Positions 1 to 5,408 of a DNA stretch of 5,408 nucleotides are shown here, piece after piece. How positions within the stretch are numbered: the first letter of the stretch is position 1; every line of letters starts with the position of its first letter. Source of the stretch: Chloroflexota bacterium (GTDB lineage: Bacteria > Chloroflexota > Dehalococcoidia > Dehalococcoidales > UBA3254); assembly GCA_017860765.1 (NCBI GenBank), contig JAGDMY010000119.1:1-5408 (forward strand). Direction: 5' to 3'. The translations under genes were made by a program, and so were the position numbers. The notes under the pieces are model-generated. The model did no database searches and was not told where the DNA came from. It was given only the letters and a program-made list of their open reading frames with translations.

Positions 1-164
1 CCGTCCTTAAAAGGTCCCAGAGTCCTCAAAATATCCGGGCGGGTCTGGGACTCTACTTTGACAATAGTCGCTCCGTAATATCCCAGATAACTGCCGCTGG
101 AAGGTCCCACTCCAGCCCAGGTGAAGTCCAGAATATTCACTCCCTCAAAAGGCCGGCTTTTCAT
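1..164 (-). CDS. Class III (CaiB/BaiF) CoA-transferase, N-terminal fragment (cut by window edge)
   Basis: Only the first 54 codons are present; the gene runs out of the left edge. The protein starts MKSRPFEGVNILDFTWAGVG, followed by a stretch ending in GATIVKVES. This is the typical first beta-alpha-beta unit of class III CoA-transferases (family pattern: P-L-x-G-x-x-V-L-D-x-T ... G-A-x-V-I-K-V-E), which move CoA between carboxylic acids in the cytoplasm. The catalytic Asp of the family lies around residue 170, so it is outside the window and activity cannot be judged. The ATG at 164 has a strong GGGAGGG ribosome binding site (171-177) six bases upstream. The gap to the preceding CoA-transferase gene is 22 bp. 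Two adjacent class III genes recall the heteromeric BbsE/BbsF succinyl-CoA:benzylsuccinate CoA-transferase, so the two products may form one hetero-oligomer; that is an inference. The family call is secure, the substrate unknown. Confidence 0.88.
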   Translation of the reverse strand, partial: MKSRPFEGVNILDFTWAGVGPSSGSYLGYYGATIVKVESQTRPDILRTLGPFKD

Positions 165-186
165 TTCGATCCCTCCCTAGACCGGA

Positions 187-1476
187 TTAAATGACTTTGG
201 CTTGCTTCAAAATTAGTAGGTCGCCAGATGATAGGCCCAGTTCCCGGGTATATATTTCCTGGTTATGCTCCCCAATCAGTGGTGCGCGGCGTCTTATCTT
301 GATGGGCTCTTCGCTTAAATTCATAAAAGCCCCGGGGTAGGTGAACGCGGCTCCCAGTTCAGGGTGCTCCACTTCTTCCCAGAAGCCCCTGGCTTTAAGC
401 TGCTCGAACTCCAGCATATCGCTGGGGGTGAGCAGCGGATACAACATAATTCCCCTCTTCTGGGCCCCCTCCCACAATTCGGCCTTGGTATGCCGCAGGA
501 AAAAGTCGGTGAAGCTTTGTGTCACCTGATCTACCGCCCCTTGAGATGTGGCTTCCCAGTTCCATGTGCTCCAGTCCACTTTCTTCAGGGCTTCATTAGC
601 CACTCCCTCTTCTATTACCCAGTTAGTCAGTCCATTCGTACTCGGCAGGCAGCCGGTCTCCACAAAGGGGAAAAATCTCACACATCCATCTTTACACTGA
701 TAAATCAGGGGTATCTTGACGTATTTAATCCCCTCTTTGCCACCCCCGGTCTGAGCGCGCAGCCAGACCTTGCCGGACCGCCTGGTGATAATTTTATCAA
801 CTTCCCAAAGACCCTGGACCTCAGGGCCAGAGGCTAGAGCCAGGGCGAGCTGTCCCGGGGCATCCACGTGCTGTCCTTCTCCGGTCAAGTTCTTCTGATA
901 AAGCGCTACCAGGGTACCTATAACAGCCGCTGTGGCGGCAAAGAAATAGCCGACAGGGAAACTGGGCATGAGGGGTGCCCGATCAGGGTCGCCCGTAACG
1001 TAACCCACCCCGGACAGCGCCCACAGCACCAGGTCCGTAGACAGGTAGTCTTTATAAGGGCCGCTCTGGCCAAAGCCCGTAACTGACGTCAGGACAATGC
1101 CGGGATTAACCTGACTCAGCTCTGCGTAGCCCAGCCCCAATTTCTCTAGATAGCCTGGCTCGAATGACTCAATGACAATTTCGGCCTTTTTCACCAGCTT
1201 TTTGAAAATTTCCTGGCCATCAACAGTTTCAATATCCAGGGTAATGCCTCTTTTATTGGCATTGAATCCCCACCAGAAAAGGCTTTTCTCGGGGTCGGGG
1301 ATATCCTGGTAAAAAGGGCTAATCCTGCGGGCACGGTCTCCGCCGGGTCTTTCAATCTTGAGGACATCTGCTCCCAGGTCACCCAGCAGCTTCCCGCTGA
1401 GAAACCCCCTCTCGTTGGTCAAATCCAGGACACGGTACGGGCTAAGCAAACCTTCAAAACTATTATCGCCGCTCAC
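187..1476 (-). CDS. Class III (CaiB/BaiF) CoA-transferase-like protein lacking the usual catalytic Asp
   Basis: A complete 429-residue protein of normal family length. Family landmarks are RVLDLT at 15-20, LLGDLGADVLKIERPGGD at 30-47, NKRGITLD at 74-81, VIESFEPGYLEKLGLGY at 101-117, the VTGFGQSGPY signature at 132-141, TGEGQHVD at 198-205, and the C-terminal PLIGEHNQEIY at 399-409. Family members transfer CoA from a donor thioester (succinyl-CoA, for example) to a carboxylate through an aspartyl-CoA anhydride. Aligned by eye with formyl-CoA transferase (LGDSNSG...ILAAL), the segment VGYFFAA...TLVAL puts Tyr177 (codon 946-948) at the catalytic Asp. It may therefore be a non-catalytic partner of the class III protein encoded just downstream, or belong to a subfamily with different chemistry. 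The start is GTG at 1476, with AGGAGG four bases upstream; no better start follows. It lies 46 bp after the DUF35 gene. Confidence 0.9.
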   Translation of the reverse strand: MSGDNSFEGLLSPYRVLDLTNERGFLSGKLLGDLGADVLKIERPGGDRARRISPFYQDIPDPEKSLFWWGFNANKRGITLDIETVDGQEIFKKLVKKAEIVIESFEPGYLEKLGLGYAELSQVNPGIVLTSVTGFGQSGPYKDYLSTDLVLWALSGVGYVTGDPDRAPLMPSFPVGYFFAATAAVIGTLVALYQKNLTGEGQHVDAPGQLALALASGPEVQGLWEVDKIITRRSGKVWLRAQTGGGKEGIKYVKIPLIYQCKDGCVRFFPFVETGCLPSTNGLTNWVIEEGVANEALKKVDWSTWNWEATSQGAVDQVTQSFTDFFLRHTKAELWEGAQKRGIMLYPLLTPSDMLEFEQLKARGFWEEVEHPELGAAFTYPGAFMNLSEEPIKIRRRAPLIGEHNQEIYTRELGLSSGDLLILKQAKVI

Positions 1477-1480
1477 TTAA

Positions 1481-1486
1481 CCTCCT
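1481..1486 (-). promoter_or_regulatory. Ribosome binding site deciding the GTG start of the CoA-transferase-like gene
   Basis: On the minus strand this reads AGGAGG, followed by four bases (TTAA) and GTG at 1476. It is a near-perfect Shine-Dalgarno core, slightly close to the start. It supports GTG as initiator, since no ATG occurs early in the frame. Confidence 0.7.
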
Positions 1487-1492
1487 CTCTGG

Positions 1493-1515
1493 ACCTGGAA
1501 TCCCGAAATCCAGGT
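1493..1515. repeat. Short perfect inverted repeat between the DUF35 and CoA-transferase genes
   Basis: ACCTGGA (1493-1499) and TCCAGGT (1509-1515) are perfect 7-bp reverse complements around a 9-base loop. In the transcript this would form a small hairpin 6 bases upstream of the Shine-Dalgarno core of the CoA-transferase-like gene. No T-run follows in the direction of transcription, so it is not a standard intrinsic terminator. It could affect translation or mRNA processing, or be chance. Confidence 0.35.
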
Positions 1516-1522
1516 GACAGGA

Positions 1523-2008
1523 CTATTTGATTAATTCTACATGAAAATCCAGGACACTGCCTTTGCGCTCAGACTTATCTTTAAATACCGCCTTGACCGG
1601 CATACCGGCTTTCAGCTCCCTGGAGACCTTGTCCGGGTCTGACAGGTCGAGCCCCTCCAGGTATTGGGCCATAGTTGTGCTGGAACCACCCAGAGTTACA
1701 AAGGCCACCACATAAGGCGGCTTTTTGGGGACTCCCGGAATATCCGCCGTGCAAATGCTGTAAGTCACCAGCTCGCCGACCGGCTCCAGTTCCACCCACT
1801 GGTCTTTTAAAGAAACAAAGCAGGTAGCGCAAAATGAACGCGGAGGCAACAATACCTGATGACATTGTGGACATTTGGTCGCCAGTATCCTGGCATTGTC
1901 TCTCAGCTCAACCAGGAAACGGCTGACGGTCTCCCCGGCGCTGTAGGCGTAAGGTATTTCCCACTTGTCCGGTACGGTAATCAGCTCAATTTGTTTTTCA
2001 CTTGCCAT
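1523..2008 (-). CDS. DUF35 protein: zinc ribbon plus OB-fold, partner of thiolase-like proteins
   Basis: A complete 161-residue protein with the standard DUF35 layout. An N-terminal helical stretch (about 15-44) is followed by a rubredoxin-like zinc ribbon with ligands Cys46, Cys49, Cys60 and Cys63 (CPQC ... FCATC) and an OB fold (about 66-155) containing GELVTYSI, PPYVVAFVTL and the AGMPVKAVF strand. DUF35 proteins are not enzymes on their own. They bind thiolase-superfamily subunits, as in archaeal acetoacetyl-CoA thiolase/HMG-CoA synthase, benzoylsuccinyl-CoA thiolase (BbsA with BbsB) and the Ltp2-ChsH2 steroid aldolase, where the OB fold helps hold the acyl-CoA. Its place directly after two thiolase-like genes fits this role; which of the two it binds, or both, is not shown. 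ATG at 2008 is preceded by GAGGAG six bases upstream. The 65-bp gap upstream (2009-2073) is the largest in the window and holds no convincing promoter or terminator. Confidence 0.92.
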   Translation of the reverse strand: MASEKQIELITVPDKWEIPYAYSAGETVSRFLVELRDNARILATKCPQCHQVLLPPRSFCATCFVSLKDQWVELEPVGELVTYSICTADIPGVPKKPPYVVAFVTLGGSSTTMAQYLEGLDLSDPDKVSRELKAGMPVKAVFKDKSERKGSVLDFHVELIK

Positions 2009-2073
2009 GGATCGCTCCTCTTTAACAAATTCTCACCTTTAAAAATTGAACCTTTATAACCTGGAGACTTCCG

Positions 2074-3261
2074 CTAATAAGGCTCAGTCCCCAGCACAAA
2101 AACATCCACGAAAAAGGCCGTCATACCTCCGGTGCCAAATATTCCACCGCCGGCCATAGCCAGAGCATTTTTGACATTGGAGACCTGGCGTGCCTCTCCT
2201 TTGCCCATCACCTGGAGCGCGGCTTCGGCCACCCTCGCCAGGCCGCTGGCGCCGATGGTGTTGCTGCATAAAGTCCCTCCCGACGGACAGAAGGGCACCT
2301 CCCCGTCCATTTCACCAAACCCCTGTTCTACCAGCTTAGCAGCTTCCTCAGGTTTACAAAAACCGAACGCGGCATAAGCCGGTATTTCCTGATAGCTGAC
2401 GGGTATATAAGGCTCGGCCACCTGGATTTGGCGGCGCGGGTTATCTATCCCGGCCATCTTGTAGGCTCCCCGGGTAATCCAGTCCCACGAATAAGTGGAA
2501 TCAATGCCCCCTAAACCCGGATTAATAATGGTCGCTCTGGCGTTGAACCCGTTTATCCAGGCTGGACGTTTGGCGAGTTTCCTGGCTTTATCCTCGGATG
2601 CCAGGATTATAGCACAGGCCCCTTCAGAGGAAGGACACAAATCCAGAAGCCGCAGAGGATAAGCCAGATACTTGGCCTTAAGAGCTTCTTCGACAGTAGT
2701 TTTAATCTGCAGGTGAGCGTAGGGGTTATTCAGAGCATTGAGATGGTTCTTAACGGCGATGCGGGCCATATGGTATTCGTCAAATTTATATTTTTGCATG
2801 CACAGCAGTGCATCTCCGGCGAAAAGGGGCAGAGAGTTTATGGAAAACTGCTTGGCCACAATCGGGTCAAATCCCAGGCTGAGCGTATATTGTGAATGGG
2901 CAGTAGCCTGCCCCATCCTCTGCCCGGCCACCACCAGTACCACATCGAACATCCCGGAGGCTACATGGTCCAGGCCGGCTAAAGCAGTTGAACCGCCTGT
3001 AGCTCCGCCGGTATTGATCCTCATCAGGGGTTTATTCAGGGCGCCTGCTGCATCAGCACACCATTTATCCAGTCCAACAACGCCATCCAGAGCCTCCGGA
3101 CCAATGCCAAAAACCACGGCATCAATATCTTTAGCCGTCAGTCCGGCATCGTCAAGGCACCTCCTGGTTACCTCAAAATACATATCGGGAGAGGAAACCG
3201 TGAGGTGTTTGGTCTTATATTTAAACTGGCCTGTCCCTACAATTGCTACTCTTCTTGCCAT
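2074..3261 (-). CDS. SCP2/SCPx-type thiolase-like protein without catalytic Cys/His (possible acyl-CoA aldolase subunit)
   Basis: A 395-residue thiolase-superfamily protein from the ATG at 3261, near full family length. The start MARRVAIVGTGQ, the LDDAGLTAKDIDAVVFG segment, VKNHLNALNNPYAHLQ (170-185) and the C-terminal SGG...IGASGLARVAEAALQ region place it with SCP2/SCPx thiolases. The active site is altered. The nucleophile loop reads INTGGATGGSTAL where human SCPx has VNNNCATGSTAL, so Gly86 replaces Cys. The GHP motif is SNT (333-335), removing the His. HDCFSTNE has become YIPVSYQE (285-292). It is therefore unlikely to be a classical thiolase. Ltp2-type steroid aldolases are Cys-less thiolase homologues that work with DUF35 proteins, and the next gene encodes DUF35, so a similar (retro-)aldolase role is the best guess. 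An upstream GTG at 3282, overlapping the previous stop, would add seven residues, but the ribosome binding site at 3270-3273 favours the ATG. Confidence 0.88.
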   Translation of the reverse strand: MARRVAIVGTGQFKYKTKHLTVSSPDMYFEVTRRCLDDAGLTAKDIDAVVFGIGPEALDGVVGLDKWCADAAGALNKPLMRINTGGATGGSTALAGLDHVASGMFDVVLVVAGQRMGQATAHSQYTLSLGFDPIVAKQFSINSLPLFAGDALLCMQKYKFDEYHMARIAVKNHLNALNNPYAHLQIKTTVEEALKAKYLAYPLRLLDLCPSSEGACAIILASEDKARKLAKRPAWINGFNARATIINPGLGGIDSTYSWDWITRGAYKMAGIDNPRRQIQVAEPYIPVSYQEIPAYAAFGFCKPEEAAKLVEQGFGEMDGEVPFCPSGGTLCSNTIGASGLARVAEAALQVMGKGEARQVSNVKNALAMAGGGIFGTGGMTAFFVDVFVLGTEPY

Positions 3262-3269
3262 CTGTTTAT

Positions 3270-3273
3270 CTCC
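3270..3273 (-). promoter_or_regulatory. Ribosome binding site favouring ATG at 3261 over GTG at 3282
   Basis: GGAG on the minus strand, eight bases before the ATG at 3261. The next in-frame ATG gives the standard thiolase N-terminus MARRVAIVG. The alternative GTG at 3282 overlaps the upstream TGA stop and would put this site inside the coding region. Confidence 0.65.
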
Positions 3274-3278
3274 ATCTC

Positions 3279-4427
3279 TCACTTGCTGAGAATAGTCACA
3301 AAGTTACTCTGGCCGCAGATTCCGCTCATGCCATGCGCCAGAGCTACCCTGGCCTTCGGCGCCTGCCTTTTGCCGGCCCGGCCGCTTACCTGCAGGGCCG
3401 CTTCGGCGACCTTGAATAATCCCACCGCCGTAATTGGATTGGAGGACAGCATTCCTCCGGAGAGATTGACCGGGAGTTTCCCCTGGCTAAAAGGCGCACC
3501 GCTGTCAATGAATCGGCCACCCTCCCCCTCCTGGCAAAGACCCAGGGCTTCGTATTCCATCAATTCCTGGTAGGAAGTGATATCACAAATTTCTGCAACG
3601 TCGATTTCCTGGAGCGGGTTTTTGATTCCAGCCATAGCATAGGCCTTCCTGGCCGCCACAGTTAATGATGGCAGCCGCCATAGCTCCCTGTCTCCCATGT
3701 GATAGGTATCGGTCGCCCAACCTATTCCCGCTATCCAGGCAGCCACCGGCCGCCCCAGCTTTTTAGCTTTCTCCTCTGTAGCCAGGACTACGGCGCAGGC
3801 ACCATCCGATTCGGTGGCCAAATTTAATCTCCTCAATGGCCAGGCTACGTATTCTGATTTTAAAACTTCTGCCATGGTGACCGCAGAACGCAGGTGCGCC
3901 TTATCATTGTTGAGAGCATTAGCGCGGTTCTTAACGGTAACTTTAGCCGCCTGCTCTGGGGTGATCCCCCACTTATCCATATAGCTTTTCGCCTGCGCCG
4001 CGCTGGCAGTAATCCAGTTGAGTCCTATTGGCCGATAAAAGAAAGGATCGAAACTAAATTTGGAAATAAGGTCTAAATTGGTCTGCGAGCACATGGTCCA
4101 GCTTACCACGACGGCGGTCTCGAAATGACCCGAGAGACAGCGCATATAAGCTAGCGCCAGAGCAGAAGCGCCATCATCCTCTACCCTGATTTCATCTTTC
4201 TGATAGGCGTGGGCAGGCAGGGCCATGCTCATGGCTCCAATCAGCCGGCCATCCATCTGGTCAGACTCTGCCATGACCACGGTATCGATATCCGACTGGG
4301 CGATTCCGGCATCCTTTAAAGCCAGGCTCGTGGTCTCGAATATCAAATCCGACATCGAGTCCTTGCGGTTCATCGCCTCGCATTTAGTCTCGTGAATCCC
4401 AATTATGCCAATCTTGTTTTGCATCAT
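3279..4427 (-). CDS. Second SCP2/SCPx-type thiolase-like protein without catalytic Cys/His
   Basis: A complete 382-residue paralogue of the next gene's product. Shared landmarks are VKNRANALNNDKAHLR (165-180), WPLRRLNLATESDGACAVVLA (196-216), AYAMAGI, SYQELMEYEALGLC (285-298), and LSGGMLSSNP followed by VAEAALQ. The EALGLC and SGG segments match SCPx thiolases closely, so the fold assignment is firm. The catalytic residues are missing. The nucleophile loop VEDDGASALAL (82-92) has no Cys, Gly86 takes its place, and the loop looks about three residues shorter than in SCPx. GHP is SNP (329-331). HDCFSTNE is CDITSYQE (281-288). It probably forms a heteromer with the following thiolase-like protein and the DUF35 protein, giving an Ltp2-like C-C lyase or another acyl-CoA-binding complex; this is inference. 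ATG at 4427 sits 6 bp after the crotonase stop. Its ribosome binding site overlaps the end of that gene, so translation is probably coupled. Confidence 0.88.
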   Translation of the reverse strand: MMQNKIGIIGIHETKCEAMNRKDSMSDLIFETTSLALKDAGIAQSDIDTVVMAESDQMDGRLIGAMSMALPAHAYQKDEIRVEDDGASALALAYMRCLSGHFETAVVVSWTMCSQTNLDLISKFSFDPFFYRPIGLNWITASAAQAKSYMDKWGITPEQAAKVTVKNRANALNNDKAHLRSAVTMAEVLKSEYVAWPLRRLNLATESDGACAVVLATEEKAKKLGRPVAAWIAGIGWATDTYHMGDRELWRLPSLTVAARKAYAMAGIKNPLQEIDVAEICDITSYQELMEYEALGLCQEGEGGRFIDSGAPFSQGKLPVNLSGGMLSSNPITAVGLFKVAEAALQVSGRAGKRQAPKARVALAHGMSGICGQSNFVTILSK

Positions 4428-4433
4428 TGGACT

Positions 4434-5237
4434 TTATTCTCCTGTATATCTGGGTTTTCTCTTTTCAGCAAAGGCCTTCACTCCCTCCGCCCGGTCCTTG
4501 GACAGGCCGAGCAGGGTTAAAACGCTGAAGGCATAGGCATTAACCACATCCACGGGGGCTGACACGGCTTGCTTCACTATGGCCTTGGTGTACTTTGAGC
4601 CCAGCGGGCTTTTCTCGGCAATCTTAGCCGCTAGCTCATTGGCGGTTTCCATCAGCTTGTCAGCGGGGACCACTTTGTTCACAAAACCTGCCTTTTCCAG
4701 TTCTCTGGCCGGCCAGAGGTCGCCGGTGAGAAGAAGCTCCATGGTCTTCTTATACCCGATTTGCCGCGGCAGCAGGTTAGTGGAAATTGGTCCCATTAAA
4801 ATATAGGTAGCATGGCCGTCCCCGATCCGTGCATCCTCAGAAGCAATAATAATATCACACCACAGACAAATTTCAAAGCCCCCGGCTATGGCATATCCGT
4901 TCACAGCCGCAATCAGAGGTTTGGTACAATTTTCAATCCTGGCAAAGGTAGCCCCGGCAGTCCTGTGAAACTCGGCCTCGGCTTCCTTGTCCAGACCATT
5001 GGCTGTATTCCGATCATTAACATCGCCCAGGTCCGCACCGGCGCAGAACGCTTTCCCCGTGCCGGTGAGAATTATCACCCTTACGTCCCTGCTATTCTCG
5101 GCATCATTCATGGCATCTCCCAGTTCGCGCAAAAGCGGCAGACTGAGGGAGTTCATTTTCTGCGGCCGGTTGATGGTAATCGTCGCCACCCCATTTTTAT
5201 TCTTCTCATAGAACAAGAATTCGTATTTATTCGCCAT
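4434..5237 (-). CDS. Crotonase-fold protein, enoyl-CoA hydratase/isomerase-like
   Basis: A 267-residue protein of usual crotonase length, starting MANKYEFLFYEK. Crotonases bind acyl-CoA and stabilise an enolate in an oxyanion hole; most are hydratases or isomerases of beta-oxidation. Visible motifs are VATITINRPQKMNSLS (17-32), the oxyanion-hole segment FCAGADL (64-70), and NGYAIAGGFEICLWCDI (113-129) with the second oxyanion glycine and Glu122, equivalent to Glu144 of rat mitochondrial hydratase. The usual second catalytic acid (Glu164 of rat) is not there: the segment reads IGDGHATYILMG, with His142 near that position. The C-terminus has the common EGVKAFAEKRKPRY tail. It probably hydrates or isomerises an unsaturated CoA ester before the thiolase-like proteins act. 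A start at ATG 5246 would add three residues, but its GGGGG would touch the start codon; ATG 5237 is better spaced. A related crotonase gene ends just upstream. Confidence 0.92.
   Translation of the reverse strand: MANKYEFLFYEKNKNGVATITINRPQKMNSLSLPLLRELGDAMNDAENSRDVRVIILTGTGKAFCAGADLGDVNDRNTANGLDKEAEAEFHRTAGATFARIENCTKPLIAAVNGYAIAGGFEICLWCDIIIASEDARIGDGHATYILMGPISTNLLPRQIGYKKTMELLLTGDLWPARELEKAGFVNKVVPADKLMETANELAAKIAEKSPLGSKYTKAIVKQAVSAPVDVVNAYAFSVLTLLGLSKDRAEGVKAFAEKRKPRYTGE
4439..4442 (-). promoter_or_regulatory. Ribosome binding site inside the crotonase gene end (translational coupling)
   Basis: GGAG lies in the last sense codons of the crotonase gene (GGA GAA TAA), 11 bases before the ATG at 4427 of the first thiolase-like gene. 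Sharing these bases suggests coupled translation. The spacing favours the first of the two consecutive ATG codons (4427 over 4424). Confidence 0.55.
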
Positions 5238-5246
5238 ATATTTCAT

Positions 5247-5251
5247 CCCCC
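5247..5251 (-). promoter_or_regulatory. Ribosome binding site favouring ATG at 5237 for the crotonase
   Basis: AAAAAGGGGG on the minus strand ends directly against the ATG at 5246, but lies nine bases before the ATG at 5237. The latter spacing is workable for initiation, so the shorter protein beginning MANKYEF is preferred. Confidence 0.5.
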
Positions 5252-5261
5252 TTTTTGGACC

Positions 5262-5408
5262 CTATTTACCTTTAAATACGGGTTTGCGTTTTTCGTTGAA
5301 GGCCCGTATCCCTTCATCCCGGTCTTCCGATCTGGAGCCAACCAGAAAAGACATCATGACCAGTTCCATTTTAGCTTCGATATCCGGCAGCATAGTCTGA
5401 TTTATCAT
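5262..5408 (-). CDS. Crotonase-family protein, C-terminal fragment (cut by window edge)
   Basis: The last 48 codons and TAG stop of a gene entering from the right edge; the first codon seen happens to be ATG but is not the start. The end of the protein, EDRDEGIRAFNEKRKPVFKGK, closely matches the end of the complete crotonase beside it (KDRAEGVKAFAEKRKPRYTGE). This is the standard enoyl-CoA hydratase/isomerase tail, in which the Lys/Arg-rich segment folds against the acyl-CoA site. The active-site half is outside the window, so hydratase, isomerase or another crotonase activity cannot be distinguished. It ends 24 bp before the preferred start of the next crotonase, in the same direction. The two are therefore probably co-transcribed tandem paralogues acting on successive or different intermediates. 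Confidence 0.82.
   Translation of the reverse strand: MINQTMLPDIEAKMELVMMSFLVGSRSEDRDEGIRAFNEKRKPVFKGK

Noticed and set aside
364..837. A 157-codon plus-strand open frame
   Set aside because: It lies wholly antisense to the CoA-transferase-like gene, whose family motifs are clear in the minus frame. It shows no protein-family features.
2009..2073. Possible internal promoter in the largest gap (TTATAA-like box on the minus strand)
   Set aside because: There is no matching -35 hexamer at a suitable distance, and AT-rich six-mers are expected by chance. The gap also holds no stem followed by a T-run that would act as a terminator.
2738..3289. A 183-codon plus-strand open frame
   Set aside because: It lies antisense to the first half of a well-supported thiolase-like gene. 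Its translation has no recognisable motif, and it is explained by the codon bias of the real gene.
2074..4427. Thiolase-like genes as decayed pseudogenes
   Set aside because: Both frames are full length with no stops, good ribosome binding sites and strongly conserved non-catalytic motifs. The two share the same substitutions, which argues for function.
1..5408. Mobile elements, CRISPR, tRNA or rRNA genes
   Set aside because: No repeat arrays, transposase-like frames or terminal inverted repeats were seen. Coding genes fill nearly the whole window, leaving no room for RNA genes.

Overview
The window is one stretch of a bacterial catabolic operon in which every supported gene is on the minus strand. 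It therefore reads from the right edge (5408) to the left edge (1). It holds five complete genes and two cut ones. All encode acyl-CoA enzymes of families used together in CoA-linked, beta-oxidation-like degradation. Gaps between genes are 6 to 65 bp. No stretch over 300 bp lacks a gene, and I found no internal promoter or intrinsic terminator. The seven genes are probably co-transcribed from a promoter beyond the right edge.

Layout in order of transcription: the C-terminal tail of a crotonase (5262-5408); a complete crotonase/enoyl-CoA hydratase-like protein (4434-5237); two consecutive SCP2/SCPx-type thiolase-like proteins (3279-4427 and 2074-3261); a DUF35 protein with a rubredoxin-like zinc ribbon and an OB fold (1523-2008); a complete class III (CaiB/BaiF) CoA-transferase-like protein (187-1476); and the N-terminal 54 codons of a second class III CoA-transferase (1-164).

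The gene content resembles the bbs operon of anaerobic toluene degradation: CoA-transferase pair BbsEF, hydratase BbsH, and thiolase plus DUF35 protein BbsAB. It also resembles the thiolase-like/DUF35 aldolases (Ltp2-ChsH2 type) of steroid side-chain degradation. It copies neither. Both thiolase-like proteins lack the nucleophilic Cys and the GHP histidine of real thiolases. The complete CoA-transferase has Tyr where the family normally has its catalytic Asp. The crotonase keeps only one of the two usual catalytic glutamates. My reading is a pathway that activates a carboxylic acid by CoA transfer, hydrates or isomerises it, and cleaves a C-C bond by a (retro-)aldol or other non-thiolytic reaction. 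The substrate cannot be told from the sequence.

The organism cannot be fixed from this window. Roughly balanced base composition, strong GGAGG-type ribosome binding sites and duplicated CoA-transferase, thiolase-like, DUF35 and crotonase genes would fit an anaerobe such as a Dehalococcoidia-type Chloroflexota, a Peptococcaceae-type Firmicute or a sulfate reducer. This is a weak inference.
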